A stretch of DNA of 64,000 nt from DASYAN01 sp034431765 (GCA_034431765.1 DAOUDD010000010.1:27852-91851); one strand, 5' to 3'. Shown: positions 53,833 through 63,259, counted from the first letter of the stretch. Made by a program: numbers and translations. The notes: generated by a model from the sequence alone, not told the origin.

Positions 53833-54492
53833 CTAACTGACTAGCTCGATAGTCGGATCAGCCCACTTCATCACCTTCGCAAACTCCCGTGCTTTTTCGA
53901 CATAATCCTCGGCATCCAAAGTCCCAATCTGCCCGGGTCCATACATTTCGTTGCTTAAGCCCCAGTATTTAACGTTATAGGGTTTCTCGTGTCCATGTTC
54001 GCGGCGCAAATTAGCCCAATATGTGTTGCCAGTCCCATTACAATATTCAACCCAGCCTTGCGCTTCATCCATGGTTCCGGTACCCATGTTGACACAGATG
54101 TATGGCTCAGTTCCTAATAGTTTACAGAATTGCATGAATTCATTTGTGCCAAAGCGATTAGGCTCTTCTTTATGCCAGGCCAATTCTCGACGGCGTGGGC
54201 GTTGCTTGACTGGTCCAACACCGTCAAGCCAATGGTAGCCACTGACGAAATTGCCACCCGGCCAACCCATGATTGGATTGCGTAGTGGTCGCAATGCATC
54301 AAGCACATCATGGCGAAACCCCTGCTTATCACTTAATGGAGAGCCTTCCTCAAAAATACCACCATAGATACAGCGCCCTAAATGTTCGATAAAGCCACCG
54401 TAGATTTTGCTATCTACAGAATCTAAGTCCAAAGACGAAGGCTTCAATAGACGTGCCAGATCTCCTAGCCCCGCTGTAAAGCCATAAGCCAT
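53833..54492 (-). pseudogene. Truncated GH51 alpha-L-arabinofuranosidase
   Basis: 219 codons matching only the N-terminal half of a GH51 enzyme (normally about 500 residues): KIYGGFIEHLGRCIYGGIFEE, GGNFVSGYHWLDGVGP, and the acid/base region YWGLSNEMYGPGQ. The frame ends at TAG right after ...TIELVS, so the catalytic nucleophile and C-terminal domain are missing. The end lies about 170 bases from the tRNA-His gene. No ribosome site is evident. Almost certainly inactive. Confidence 0.8.
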
Positions 54493-54876
54493 AGTACTGA
54501 CAAGTACAAAGAAAAGTTTGGCTGAATAGAGAAAGGTTATAACTCATGAATCATATTCTGTGCTACCATGCCTAAAAACACGTGTATTTCTATTGCATCG
54601 GACAAGCGTACATCTCCTTTATATAGATAAACAAGAATACACAAATAAAACCATCTCAGAAGTAGTTTATATAATTTTCTATCCAAAAATCTCACTATGC
54701 CGAGTTTAATATTGCACAACTTATTTGTGGTATGTATAATATAAGAGAGTAGAACAAGAAGGAAACACGTGTGTTTCTTTCCCATGGTTCACCAGCTCCA
54801 TTTTAGAATTTCGCATCACCGATATAGCATACCGTAAGAAGTATGTGGGAAGATTATGTGGAAAGGGTTGTATAAG
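54493..54876. other. 380-bp AT-rich intergenic region
   Basis: No convincing gene. A minus-strand 82-codon frame (54537-54785) is hydrophobic and Cys/Tyr-rich but lacks a ribosome site and looks like noise. Confidence 0.3.
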
Positions 54877-55542
54877 ATGGCTCGCCGTCCAAAACTATTA
54901 CCATATCCATCTGCCGAGACAGGTGTTCATGAGCAGACACAAAAGCTGCACACAGTTTTGCCGCTCTTTACATTGCCGATCAGCCAGACAAACCAGAGTA
55001 TGTTAGAGGAGCCAACGGAGCGTATCCCGAACGTTGCTGCCCCTGCACCAAAACCACTGAGAAAGCCGCAGCGAGTACCTAAAGTGGTGAAGATCGGCTC
55101 AAAATATGAGAAATTTTATGTGACACGTCCATTCCTTCCGGCCCATCCTCAGTCACATATAGCAAAACAGCTTGTTCAGCAGAAAATTAACAGAAAGAAA
55201 AAGAAGCTTTCTCCCGCACGTCGCCTCGGAATGATTTTCCAGGAATTACTCTACCTGAGCATTGCGCTTACGCTGGGATTTCTCGTCCATATTGTTCTAG
55301 CAGGCAATCCCATTTACCAATTCGTCTGTTGGGCAATTATCGTAGTATTGTGGTCTAATTTCTCCAGTGCCACTTTACGCACGTATTCACGTAAGAAGAT
55401 GAATAAGGTTCTTACAACTTTGCATTTACCAGCAATTCCTAAGACACTTGGTAGAACTGCACACCTGCGTTCTCTTCAGGACGATACTACAGCTTATCTC
55501 AAAGCTATTCGCAATCTCGGGTCGATGAAAGAGAGAAAATAG
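54877..55542 (+). CDS. Membrane protein partner of the GT2 synthase
   Basis: 221 residues, family not recognised. A Pro- and Lys-rich N-terminal half (to about 120) precedes two hydrophobic helices (about 127-145 and 148-165) and a basic C-terminus. GGAAAGGG 9 bases before the ATG at 54877. It ends 2 bases before the GT2 gene, so the two are made together and it may regulate or anchor the synthase. Confidence 0.72.
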   Translation: MARRPKLLPYPSAETGVHEQTQKLHTVLPLFTLPISQTNQSMLEEPTERIPNVAAPAPKPLRKPQRVPKVVKIGSKYEKFYVTRPFLPAHPQSHIAKQLVQQKINRKKKKLSPARRLGMIFQELLYLSIALTLGFLVHIVLAGNPIYQFVCWAIIVVLWSNFSSATLRTYSRKKMNKVLTTLHLPAIPKTLGRTAHLRSLQDDTTAYLKAIRNLGSMKERK

Positions 55543-55544
55543 GG

Positions 55545-56906
55545 ATGTCAAAAATAAAAATTATCATTTATAGCTCCCTTTATATGCTTACCATTGCCAT
55601 TTTCATATCAACTTTTGTTTTTCAGTCGCATCCTATTGAGAACACACCTATTCTCGTTCTACGCACCATTATTGTTTTGTTTGCGACTATTTTGCTCACA
55701 AAATACACTTTGTACTTGCTTGTCTGTCCATGGTATGAAACATTTGGGAAACCAGAGAAGAAGCAACAACAACTCTATAAAAATTACGAACCCCTCGTTT
55801 CAGTTATTATTCCTGCCTGGAACGAGGAGGTTGGTCTGCTTGCCACCATTAAAACGCTGCTCGCGAGCAGTTATCGAAACATGGAACTGGTCGTGGTAAA
55901 TGATGGCTCAACTGATCGCTCCGATCAGATGATGAGAGAGTTTCAGACAAAGTATGACCGTGAAACAGCAGGCATGGAAGGGCGCATTGCTCTGGTCTAT
56001 CACTATCAACAAAATGGGGGAAAGGGTTCGGCGCTCAACACAGGTATCCGCCTCTCTCATGGTGAGATTCTCATCAGTATCGACGCTGATTGTATCGTTC
56101 ATGAACACGCGATTCGTAACTTCGTCAAGTGTTTTCGTGATCCAGAAGTGATGTCGGCGGTAGGCAATGTACGCATTGGCAATAAGAAATCGCTTGTCGG
56201 CACTATCCAATACCTGGAATATCTCTTCTCATTCTATTTCAAGAAAGCCGATTCGATCCTGAACACCATCTATATCGTTGGGGGAGCTGCAGGCGCATAT
56301 CGGCGGGAAGTGTTTGAGAAGCTAGGTCCATATAGCACGAAGAATATCACAGAAGATATAGAACTCTCTGTGCGCATTCAGAAGGCGGGTATGAAGATTG
56401 TCTACGCACCTGATGCAGTGATCATCACTGAAGGGGCCAGCGATGTCAAAGGTTTGATGAAGCAGCGCCTGCGCTGGAAACGAGGTCGTTTTGAAACCTT
56501 CAGTGAACATCGCGATCTCTTCTTCAGCCTGAAAAAGCACCACAACAAGCTCCTTACCTGGGTCGTTCTGCCTCTGGCGGTATTCGGAGAACTACAACTC
56601 GGACTTGAGCTGCTGTTTATCTTGCTTCTTTACATCTTCTCATTTATAACCAGCGATTTCTCAGCGTTTATCTCAGGAGTCGTGGTTGTATCGCTGATTT
56701 TTTTCATCCAGATTTTCGAGGACAAGGAACATCGCAAGCTCTCATACCTGTTTCTCGCACCTATTGGCTGGCTACTCTTCTACTTTACGACCCTGGTCGA
56801 GTTCAACGCGCTCTTGAAATCACTCTGGGGGTTAATACGGAAAAAAGAGCTGAAATGGCAGAAGTGGCAACGTCAGGGAGCAGTTGATTCCAACCAGAAA
56901 GGATAA
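55545..56906 (+). CDS. Glycosyltransferase family 2, processive polysaccharide synthase
   Basis: 453 residues, like PgaC/IcaA or hyaluronan-type synthases. Two N-terminal membrane helices (about 7-25, 36-60), GT2 catalytic domain with UDP-sugar motif VVNDGST, the DAD metal site at 180-182, TED at 269-271 and the processivity QRLRW at 307-311, then three to four C-terminal helices. Predicted to polymerise and extrude a beta-linked polysaccharide such as poly-GlcNAc. No deacetylase or export partner follows. Overlaps nothing; starts 2 bases after the upstream gene. Confidence 0.9.
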   Translation: MSKIKIIIYSSLYMLTIAIFISTFVFQSHPIENTPILVLRTIIVLFATILLTKYTLYLLVCPWYETFGKPEKKQQQLYKNYEPLVSVIIPAWNEEVGLLATIKTLLASSYRNMELVVVNDGSTDRSDQMMREFQTKYDRETAGMEGRIALVYHYQQNGGKGSALNTGIRLSHGEILISIDADCIVHEHAIRNFVKCFRDPEVMSAVGNVRIGNKKSLVGTIQYLEYLFSFYFKKADSILNTIYIVGGAAGAYRREVFEKLGPYSTKNITEDIELSVRIQKAGMKIVYAPDAVIITEGASDVKGLMKQRLRWKRGRFETFSEHRDLFFSLKKHHNKLLTWVVLPLAVFGELQLGLELLFILLLYIFSFITSDFSAFISGVVVVSLIFFIQIFEDKEHRKLSYLFLAPIGWLLFYFTTLVEFNALLKSLWGLIRKKELKWQKWQRQGAVDSNQKG

Positions 56907-57072
56907 ATAAGGGATAATACAAGGGCGCGTAGCATCTACTAGCCAGCGCCCCCAATTTCCTTACTGGCTCAGAATGCTGTATAGAGACCCTTGACAAGCA
57001 GAGATGCCTATCCTACACTCCAAAGAGAGTAGCTAAAGTAGCTAAAAGCGAATAGGGATAGTAGAGAAAGGG

Positions 57073-57882
57073 ATGCAATCAGGTATGTCCAGCACACCCA
57101 AGAGACCCTTGAGAGCGGCAGAAGATACAGGATCTATAGCAACAGGAGGCACAGGTGTAGCCAGCCTTGACCAGCAGGAGCTAAGTGATGAGAGTAGCGA
57201 GGCAGACCTCGCGAACCTTCCAGAGCTTCCTCCAGGCATCGTTATTGCAGCACCCAGTAAAATACCGCGTCGTCGCACACGCTGGATCGACGCTATCGAC
57301 GTTATTTTTGAGAAAGATCCGGCGTGCACAAGCATCTTTGAGGCCCTGGTATATCCGGGCCTCTGGGCTATCTTCTATCACCGTATTGCTCATGCACTCT
57401 ACAACGCTCATATTCCTTTTATACCGCGAGTGATCGCCCAGTTTGCACGCTTCGTCACAGGTGGGATCGAGATTCATCCAGGTGCGCAGATAGGGAAGCG
57501 TTTCTTTATCGATCATGGAGCCGGTGTCGTCATAGGTGAAACGACAGTGATCGGTGATAATGTGATGCTCTATCACCAGGTCACGCTCGGAGCTACAGGC
57601 TGGTGGCGTCCGGGGCCAGGGCGGAAACAGAAACGGCATCCGACTATCGAAGATGGAGTTACTATTGGCGTTGGAGCTGCTCTTCTTGGACCTATTACAA
57701 TTGGACGAGGGAGCAAAATTGGCGCAATGGCTCTGGTGCTTGAGTCTGTCCCTCCAAATTCAGTTGTCGCAGCCAAACCTGCCGAGCTGCTTGTAAAAGG
57801 GGGTGAAACACTGGAAAAGCATCAGGAACTCACGCAAGGGTGGAATGGCAATAACAGTTGGGAGATGGACTACCAGATTTAG
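57073..57882 (+). CDS. cysE: Serine O-acetyltransferase
   Basis: 269 residues. Hexapeptide-repeat acetyltransferase: IEIHPGAQIGKRFFIDHGAGVVIGETTVIGDN, YHQVTLGATG and the SAT signature HPTIEDGVTIGVGAALLG. Makes O-acetylserine for classical cysteine synthesis. About 70 residues at the N-terminus are non-conserved; the true start could be the ATG at 57085. It coexists with the CysO route at 7-10 kb, so this genome can likely make cysteine two ways, or uses O-acetylserine for other sulfur steps. Confidence 0.9.
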   Translation: MQSGMSSTPKRPLRAAEDTGSIATGGTGVASLDQQELSDESSEADLANLPELPPGIVIAAPSKIPRRRTRWIDAIDVIFEKDPACTSIFEALVYPGLWAIFYHRIAHALYNAHIPFIPRVIAQFARFVTGGIEIHPGAQIGKRFFIDHGAGVVIGETTVIGDNVMLYHQVTLGATGWWRPGPGRKQKRHPTIEDGVTIGVGAALLGPITIGRGSKIGAMALVLESVPPNSVVAAKPAELLVKGGETLEKHQELTQGWNGNNSWEMDYQI

Positions 57883-57891
57883 CACCGCTGC

Positions 57892-58824
57892 TCACTCATA
57901 GAGGCAAAGTGTGTCGATTACTGTCTTCCAGAAACGTGGAACATCGAGATCGTACCCGACACGCATGTTAGAAGGTTTTCCCAGCATTCTATAAGGATCA
58001 CACACAGTACGTCCGCTTGTCCATGTTCCAGTAAGTTCAATAGTCACATACATCGATGCAGCGAGAACAATCTCAGGCTCAATGACAGCAACAACTGCAC
58101 ATGGATCATGAACTGGTGGGTCTGAAAAACCAAAAACATCTCTATAGGTCTGTTTAAAAAAGATGAGCAGATCTGCCGCGAAACTCGTTACAGTACGCCC
58201 AGCATCATAAAGCTGTTGCACTATCCTTTCACTTGCTAGAGCGCGATGTGTTACTTCAAGTGGCACCATTGTCATTCGACAGCCAGATTCAAAGACGATA
58301 GCTGCCGCTTCTGGATCGCACCAGATATTAAACTCAGCAGCGGGATGCATATTGCCCAGGCCAATAGCCCCTCCCATAAATGAGATTGCACAGATTTTTG
58401 GCACAATTGCTGGTTCCTTGCGCATAGCGGTTGCAATGTTCGTGAGTGGACCCGTTGCAATTATCGTGATATCGCCGTCAGACTGAAGCAAAAGCTCGAT
58501 CAATAGATCAACTGCATGGAGAGAAACAAGCTCCAGCGATGGCTCGGGGATCTGTGGCCCATCCAGACCTGATTCTCCATGAATATTTGGCGCGAAACGT
58601 GGAGGGCGCGTTAATGGACGCGAGCATCCTTTTGCAATAGGAATATTGTCAATTCGCGCAAGCGAACATACTTTTAGTGCATTGTGCGACGTTTTATCTA
58701 CAGACTGATTTCCAGCAACCGTAGTGATCGCAAGTAGCTCCACAGCAGGATGACGGGCTGCTAACAGGATTGCAATTGCATCATCGTGACCAGGATCACA
58801 ATCAAGGATGATTTTTTGTCTCAT
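57892..58824 (-). CDS. Nucleoside hydrolase (IunH family)
   Basis: 310 residues. The Ca2+-binding DCDPGHDDA motif is at 8-16, with the IIATGPLTNIA and MGGAIGLGN motifs of the inosine-uridine hydrolase family and the catalytic-site region near EFNIWCDPEAA. Cleaves ribonucleosides to base and ribose; exact specificity (purine or pyrimidine) cannot be read. ATG at 58824. Convergent with cysE, 9 bases apart. Confidence 0.93.
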   Translation of the reverse strand: MRQKIILDCDPGHDDAIAILLAARHPAVELLAITTVAGNQSVDKTSHNALKVCSLARIDNIPIAKGCSRPLTRPPRFAPNIHGESGLDGPQIPEPSLELVSLHAVDLLIELLLQSDGDITIIATGPLTNIATAMRKEPAIVPKICAISFMGGAIGLGNMHPAAEFNIWCDPEAAAIVFESGCRMTMVPLEVTHRALASERIVQQLYDAGRTVTSFAADLLIFFKQTYRDVFGFSDPPVHDPCAVVAVIEPEIVLAASMYVTIELTGTWTSGRTVCDPYRMLGKPSNMRVGYDLDVPRFWKTVIDTLCLYE

Positions 58825-59142
58825 ACTCTCTTCCCTTAGAAACTTTCTGCATCTTCTGTACAGAATAGAACATCTTGTTCTCCAACAAACACTTCTGAAA
58901 CTGATACAATCACGGTTACATTACTGTTCTTCACGCTTACGAAGTTTGATTTATAGCAGGCAGTCTATAAAGACAAGGCAAGAGGTGTAATTTTATCCTA
59001 GCATGCAGACAAGTATTTTTCAAGTAAGAAATTGGAGAAAACACTCGACGCTGACTCCCGACCTTGCTATAATGTCGCTGAGAGGATGTGAAGCATTCTT
59101 CTCTCAACAAAAATATAAACTCTACTATTCAGGAGTATTTCA
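58825..59142. other. 320-bp divergent region between nucleoside hydrolase and pfk
   Basis: No gene. Contains an extended -10 (TG at 59065-59066, TATAAT at 59068-59073) without a clear -35, plausibly the pfk promoter. Confidence 0.5.
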
Positions 59143-60351
59143 GTGTCAGTACACACACCTGGTCACTTACTTATAGGACAATCAGGCGGCGCGACCGCCG
59201 TTATAAATGCGAGTCTCGTTGGTGCTGTGCAGACGGCCCTTGCTGATACACGTATCGGAAACATCTACGGAATGCATTATGGTATTGAAGGACTGCTCAA
59301 AGAAGATATTCTCGACTTACGTCAGCAGCCTGCAATGCTCTGGTCGCAACTGCTTGATACGCCCTCTGCGGCGCTTGGTTCTTGCCGTTACAAACTGCAA
59401 GAGCATGATCCTGAGCGTGCGCTCGACATTTTGCGGCGCTATGATGTGCGCTACGTTCTGTATATCGGTGGGAACGACTCGGCAGATACAGCTCACCGTC
59501 TTGCCCAGACCGCGCGTCAGGCAAATTATGAGTTACACATCATCAGTGTTCCAAAAACTATCGACAACGATCTGCCATTCACTGATCACTGTCCCGGCTA
59601 CGGAAGTGCAGCACGTTTTCTTGCACAGGCAACGCAGGATTCAACGCTGAACACGCTTTCCATCCCCTGGCACTACCCGGTCAAGATCATCGAGACAATG
59701 GGCCGTGACGCGGGCTGGCTTACTGCCGCTACTGCATTAGGGAAACGTGATGAGGAAGATGCACCACACATTCTTCTCCTACCAGAACAGCCCTTCAACG
59801 CTGATCGTTTTCTCTCTCAAGTTGAGGAAATACATAAGAAGCTGGGCTACGTCGTTATTGCCGCGGCAGAGACGGTGCGTGATGAGCAAGGGCAGGCGTT
59901 AGGCTCAGGAGGACAGGTAGGAGTAGATGCATTTCACCATCCTCTTTTGAGTGGAGCGGCTCAATACCTGGTCGAGCTGGTCAAGTCTCAACTGCACCTG
60001 CGCGCACGCTTTGATAAGCCAGGTGACTTGCAACGCATGTCCTCCACCCATATCTCAACAGTTGATCGCGATGAGGCATATCTTGTTGGACAAGCCGGAG
60101 TGCAAGCGCTTCTCGCGGGAGAAAGTGATAAAATGGTCACGTTGGTTCGCCACAATGAGCCGAAGTATTCCTGTACGACTGGATTAGCCGCACTTGATGC
60201 AGTTGCGAATCAACAGCGTCTCTTACCAGCGGAATATCTGAACGAGAGCAAAACGATGGTAACGCCAGCTTTTTTTGAATATGCCCTGCCATTCATTGGA
60301 GAGCCATTGCATCGAGCAGGAACGCTCCACTTACAAAAAGTACAGCGATAA
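59143..60351 (+). CDS. pfp: 6-phosphofructokinase, probably PPi-dependent
   Basis: 402 residues. PFK signature: QSGGATAVINAS (13-24), GGNDS at 109-113, PKTIDND at 137-143 and ETMGRDAGW (184-192). In ATP-dependent enzymes the second motif is GGDGS; an Asp or Asn-Asp pair here, with no room for the ATP phosphates, marks the PPi-using group. The length is also typical of PPi-PFK. GTG start with AGGAG 7 bases upstream. Links sugar catabolism to pyrophosphate as phosphate donor. Confidence 0.9.
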   Translation: MSVHTPGHLLIGQSGGATAVINASLVGAVQTALADTRIGNIYGMHYGIEGLLKEDILDLRQQPAMLWSQLLDTPSAALGSCRYKLQEHDPERALDILRRYDVRYVLYIGGNDSADTAHRLAQTARQANYELHIISVPKTIDNDLPFTDHCPGYGSAARFLAQATQDSTLNTLSIPWHYPVKIIETMGRDAGWLTAATALGKRDEEDAPHILLLPEQPFNADRFLSQVEEIHKKLGYVVIAAAETVRDEQGQALGSGGQVGVDAFHHPLLSGAAQYLVELVKSQLHLRARFDKPGDLQRMSSTHISTVDRDEAYLVGQAGVQALLAGESDKMVTLVRHNEPKYSCTTGLAALDAVANQQRLLPAEYLNESKTMVTPAFFEYALPFIGEPLHRAGTLHLQKVQR

Positions 60352-60448
60352 ATTCTGCGCAATGTAAGGTATGGATATAAGTCATCTTGAAGTAGTCAAA
60401 CGCATCCAATAGGAAATACCAATTTTGTCTGCGTAGTAGGATAAAGAT

Positions 60449-61024
60449 ATGGCCGACATACAACGTGAACAGAAGATGGGACAGGATCTGAACGAATATA
60501 ACCCCGTTCTCTCAGGGGAACGTATTACGCTGCGCCGCCCCACAATGAAAGATGCTTCCTCTGTTTTTCACTGGGAGCGCGACGACGAGGTATGGCGCTA
60601 CGATCTGCATCGGCCCTACTCGCACACGCTCCCAGAGTTTCTACCAATCTTTGAGCGCAACTACGTAAAAGGCAATGGGCGGCAGTTCTGGTTTATTATT
60701 GAAGATGAACAACATGTTCCCATTGGCACTATTACCTACTTTAATATTGATAACCGATTAGGACAGGTTGAGGTAGGATTGGGTATTGGTAACAAGTCAC
60801 GTTGGGGAAAAGGTTATGGCGCAGAGGCTATTCGTACACTGGTTCAGCACCTCTTCACCTTCCCCAATCTCGTACGCATCTATGCTGAGACAGCGCTCGC
60901 CAATAAACCAGCACGAAATGCCTTTAGCAAAGTTGGCTTTACTGAAGTTGGACAGATCTTTGATCCTCGCAGTACAGGTGATCCATGGGTGCTGCTTGAA
61001 CTATGGAAATCACAGGCGCGCTAA
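60449..61024 (+). CDS. GNAT family acetyltransferase (RimJ/RimL-like)
   Basis: 191 residues. ITLRRPTMKDASSVF at the start, the acetyl-CoA loop GLGIGNKSRWGKGYGAEAIRTLV and the IYAETALANKPARNAFSKVGF motif of the RimJ/RimL group, which acetylates protein N-termini or small amines. Substrate unknown. ATG at 60449. A hairpin follows 26 bases after the stop. Confidence 0.87.
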   Translation: MADIQREQKMGQDLNEYNPVLSGERITLRRPTMKDASSVFHWERDDEVWRYDLHRPYSHTLPEFLPIFERNYVKGNGRQFWFIIEDEQHVPIGTITYFNIDNRLGQVEVGLGIGNKSRWGKGYGAEAIRTLVQHLFTFPNLVRIYAETALANKPARNAFSKVGFTEVGQIFDPRSTGDPWVLLELWKSQAR

Positions 61025-61031
61025 GCGTGAC

Positions 61032-61105
61032 ATAAAGAAAGGAGAAGGCATGCTGTTCTAGCTACCGTGTGTGGTATAGAACAGCATACCTTGACAAAAC
61101 CTATT
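61032..61105 (+). promoter_or_regulatory. Hairpin with tiny ORF upstream of the phosphomannomutase gene
   Basis: Arms 61050-61060 and 61077-61087 pair over 11 bp, with an inner 4-bp stem. Just before, a perfect AAAGGAG (61038-61044) is followed by ATG CTG TTC TAG (61050-61061), a three-residue frame that enters the hairpin. This may be a terminator, or a translation-linked leader for the next gene. Confidence 0.4.
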
Positions 61106-62464
61106 ATGAACACACATGTAAGTGTTGATCCCTCTATTTTTAAAGCGTACGACGTACGTGGTGTATATGGAGAAACGTTAAACGCAGAGATAGCCTATCG
61201 TATCGGACGTGCGGCAGCCCAATATTTAAACGTTCCCCAAATTGCGGTTGGTCGCGATATGCGTCTCTCCTCCCCAGAAGTTGCCGAGGCACTGATTCGT
61301 GGCATCACCGACCAGGGAGTGAATGCAATCGATCTAGGGCTTACGACCACTGATGGACTCTATTTTGCGGTTGGCAAGTTCAAGTACCCGGCGGGTGCAA
61401 TGGTGACAGCCTCACACAATCCTGGAAAATACAACGGCATCAAATTCTGCCGCGCGGAAGCCTTTCCGATCAGCCTGGATACAGGACTGGCTGATATTCG
61501 AGACCTGACAGTACACGGGAACTTTGCTCAGCCTGCTCAAAAGGGGCAGGTGACAAAGCGGGACATTACTGACGACTACATCCAGCACGCTCTCTCTTTC
61601 ATCGACGTGAACAAGCTGCGACCACTCAAGGTTGTCATCGATGCAGGCAACGGTATGGCGGGCATGATCATGCCGCGCGTCTTCCACCATCTCCCCTGTG
61701 AGCTGGTGCCATTATACTTCGAGCTAGATGGTAGCTTCCCTCACCATCCTGCCAGCCCGATTGAGCCGGAGAACATGGTCGATGTGCAACAGAAGGTGCG
61801 CGAGGTCGGAGCTGACGTGGGAGCCGCCTTCGATGGAGATGCCGACCGGATGTTCCCAGTTGACGAGCATGGCGACCTGGTTGATGGCTCGATGGTGACA
61901 GCGATGGTCACGAATAGCCTATTGCGTCGCTATCCTGGCTCAACCATCCTCTACAACCTGATCGTCTCCAAAAGCGTGCCCGAACTTGTCGAGCAGCTTG
62001 GTGGGAAAGCAGTAAAGACACGAGTCGGGCACTCATTCATCAAGGCCGATATGCGCACGGTCAACGGTATCTTCGGTGGTGAGCATTCCGGGCACTTCTA
62101 CTTCCGCGACAACTGGTACGCTGACTCCGGTCTGATCGCGCTCCTCATCGTGCTCGAACAGATTTCAATCGCCAACAAGCCACTCTCGCAGATAATTCAG
62201 CCACTGGATCACTGGGTGCGCAGTGGTGAGATCAACAGCACTGTGAGCGATGCCAGAACCAAACTGCTTGCACTCGAAGAGCATTTCGGCAAATCCGCAC
62301 AGTCCACCGATAACCTGGACGGTCTCACTGTTGATTACGGCGACTGGTGGTTCAACGTGCGCCCCTCCAACACCGAACCGCTCCTGCGTTTGAACGTCGA
62401 AGCCAAAACGCGCACACTGATGGAGCAGAAACGCGACGAGGTGCTCGCGTTCATTCGCGGGTAG
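61106..62464 (+). CDS. manB: Phosphomannomutase/phosphoglucomutase
   Basis: 452 residues, alpha-D-phosphohexomutase. Phosphoserine loop TASHNPGKYNGIK with Ser103, Mg2+ loop DGDADRMFP at 243-251, sugar-ring loop GEHSGHFYF and phosphate-binding RPSNTEPLLRLN. Interconverts mannose-1-P/6-P (and probably glucose phosphates). The ATG at 61106 is chosen over a GTG at 61067 that sits in the hairpin loop. The coding bases from about 61.6 kb are more GC-rich and G/C-ending than the neighbours. Confidence 0.93.
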   Translation: MNTHVSVDPSIFKAYDVRGVYGETLNAEIAYRIGRAAAQYLNVPQIAVGRDMRLSSPEVAEALIRGITDQGVNAIDLGLTTTDGLYFAVGKFKYPAGAMVTASHNPGKYNGIKFCRAEAFPISLDTGLADIRDLTVHGNFAQPAQKGQVTKRDITDDYIQHALSFIDVNKLRPLKVVIDAGNGMAGMIMPRVFHHLPCELVPLYFELDGSFPHHPASPIEPENMVDVQQKVREVGADVGAAFDGDADRMFPVDEHGDLVDGSMVTAMVTNSLLRRYPGSTILYNLIVSKSVPELVEQLGGKAVKTRVGHSFIKADMRTVNGIFGGEHSGHFYFRDNWYADSGLIALLIVLEQISIANKPLSQIIQPLDHWVRSGEINSTVSDARTKLLALEEHFGKSAQSTDNLDGLTVDYGDWWFNVRPSNTEPLLRLNVEAKTRTLMEQKRDEVLAFIRG

Positions 62465-62550
62465 TATGTATAAATGTCAAAGACAAGGGCAAGTTCTCGA
62501 TGACGAGAGCTTGTTCCTGTTGTACCTTAGCTTTGTAGATGATGTAGTTG

Positions 62551-62985
62551 TTAAGATGCTTCACTCAGATTACGGCGAAGAAATGTATCAAGAGATGGAG
62601 GGGGGAGCGGTAATCTTGGACCTAGAACTTCGACAGCATTCTCTTCACTCAATTGTGTCCTCATCCCTACACTTCCCCCCTTCTGATGAGTAATCTGTTG
62701 ATCTAGAAGCCGTCTTAATTTCTGTATAAAGTTAACAAAGAAACATAGCTCTAACTTACCCTGAATATACACTTTCGGATTTAACGTACTCAGCTCGTTC
62801 ATTATATTCTCTTCTTCTAAAAACCATTGTTCCGGTGTTACTACACTACATATAGTATCTAGAAGATTTACTAAACCTTTCTGCTTTACCTCTTCTGATT
62901 GCTCTACTATCAAGTCGTCATTCAAATGAAAAAAGCGAGAAAATTTGATATTATTCACATTGGGTTGCAACTTCTGGCATCTCAT
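62551..62985 (-). CDS. Hypothetical protein (lone ORF)
   Basis: 144 residues, Glu/Lys/Gln-rich and largely helical with a SLDTFLRRNL C-terminus. No family recognised. The ATG at 62985 lacks a good ribosome site (TGGA only). It starts 18 bases after the stop of the next minus-strand ORF, which suggests a small operon or one broken gene. Composition looks coding, but I cannot confirm it. Confidence 0.4.
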   Translation of the reverse strand: MRCQKLQPNVNNIKFSRFFHLNDDLIVEQSEEVKQKGLVNLLDTICSVVTPEQWFLEEENIMNELSTLNPKVYIQGKLELCFFVNFIQKLRRLLDQQITHQKGGSVGMRTQLSEENAVEVLGPRLPLPPPSLDTFLRRNLSEAS

Positions 62986-63002
62986 ATATACAATCCAGGC
63001 AA

Positions 63003-63239
63003 TTATAGGTATGCATCGTTATTGACGTTGACTCGTCTCTCAACAAAGTAATTCTCTTCGCAGTTACGCATATCTGCATAGATATGTAATATCTCTTCGC
63101 ACGTTATGGACATATCTCCTGGCTTACCTGCCCCTTTACTACACTTTCCTCGCAGTAATTCCGCGTGCACCTCCTCTTTAGACAGAAGTGATTTCACACA
63201 ACCGTTTGCCCGTTTTATCACTTCTAATGTTGTTACCAC
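63003..63239 (-). CDS. Hypothetical protein (lone ORF)
   Basis: 78 residues, EVIKRANGCV..EEVHAELLRGKC, Lys/Glu-rich, with two Cys near 48 and 57. Starts at GTG without a ribosome site; an internal ATG (residue 43) has AGGAG but too close. No family recognised. Sits divergent to the GNAT gene. Confidence 0.35.
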   Translation of the reverse strand: MVTTLEVIKRANGCVKSLLSKEEVHAELLRGKCSKGAGKPGDMSITCEEILHIYADMRNCEENYFVERRVNVNNDAYL

Positions 63240-63259
63240 AAAGAAAGAGGAGTTTCAGA

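Larger units (their letters stand above)
62465..63259. other. 790-bp region with two weakly supported genes
   Basis: Lies between the phosphomannomutase and GNAT genes. The two minus-strand ORFs are listed separately. The remainder is AT-rich and holds nothing I recognise. Confidence 0.4.

Noticed and set aside
54537..54785. 82-codon hydrophobic minus frame
   Set aside because: No ribosome site; hydrophobicity follows from AT richness.
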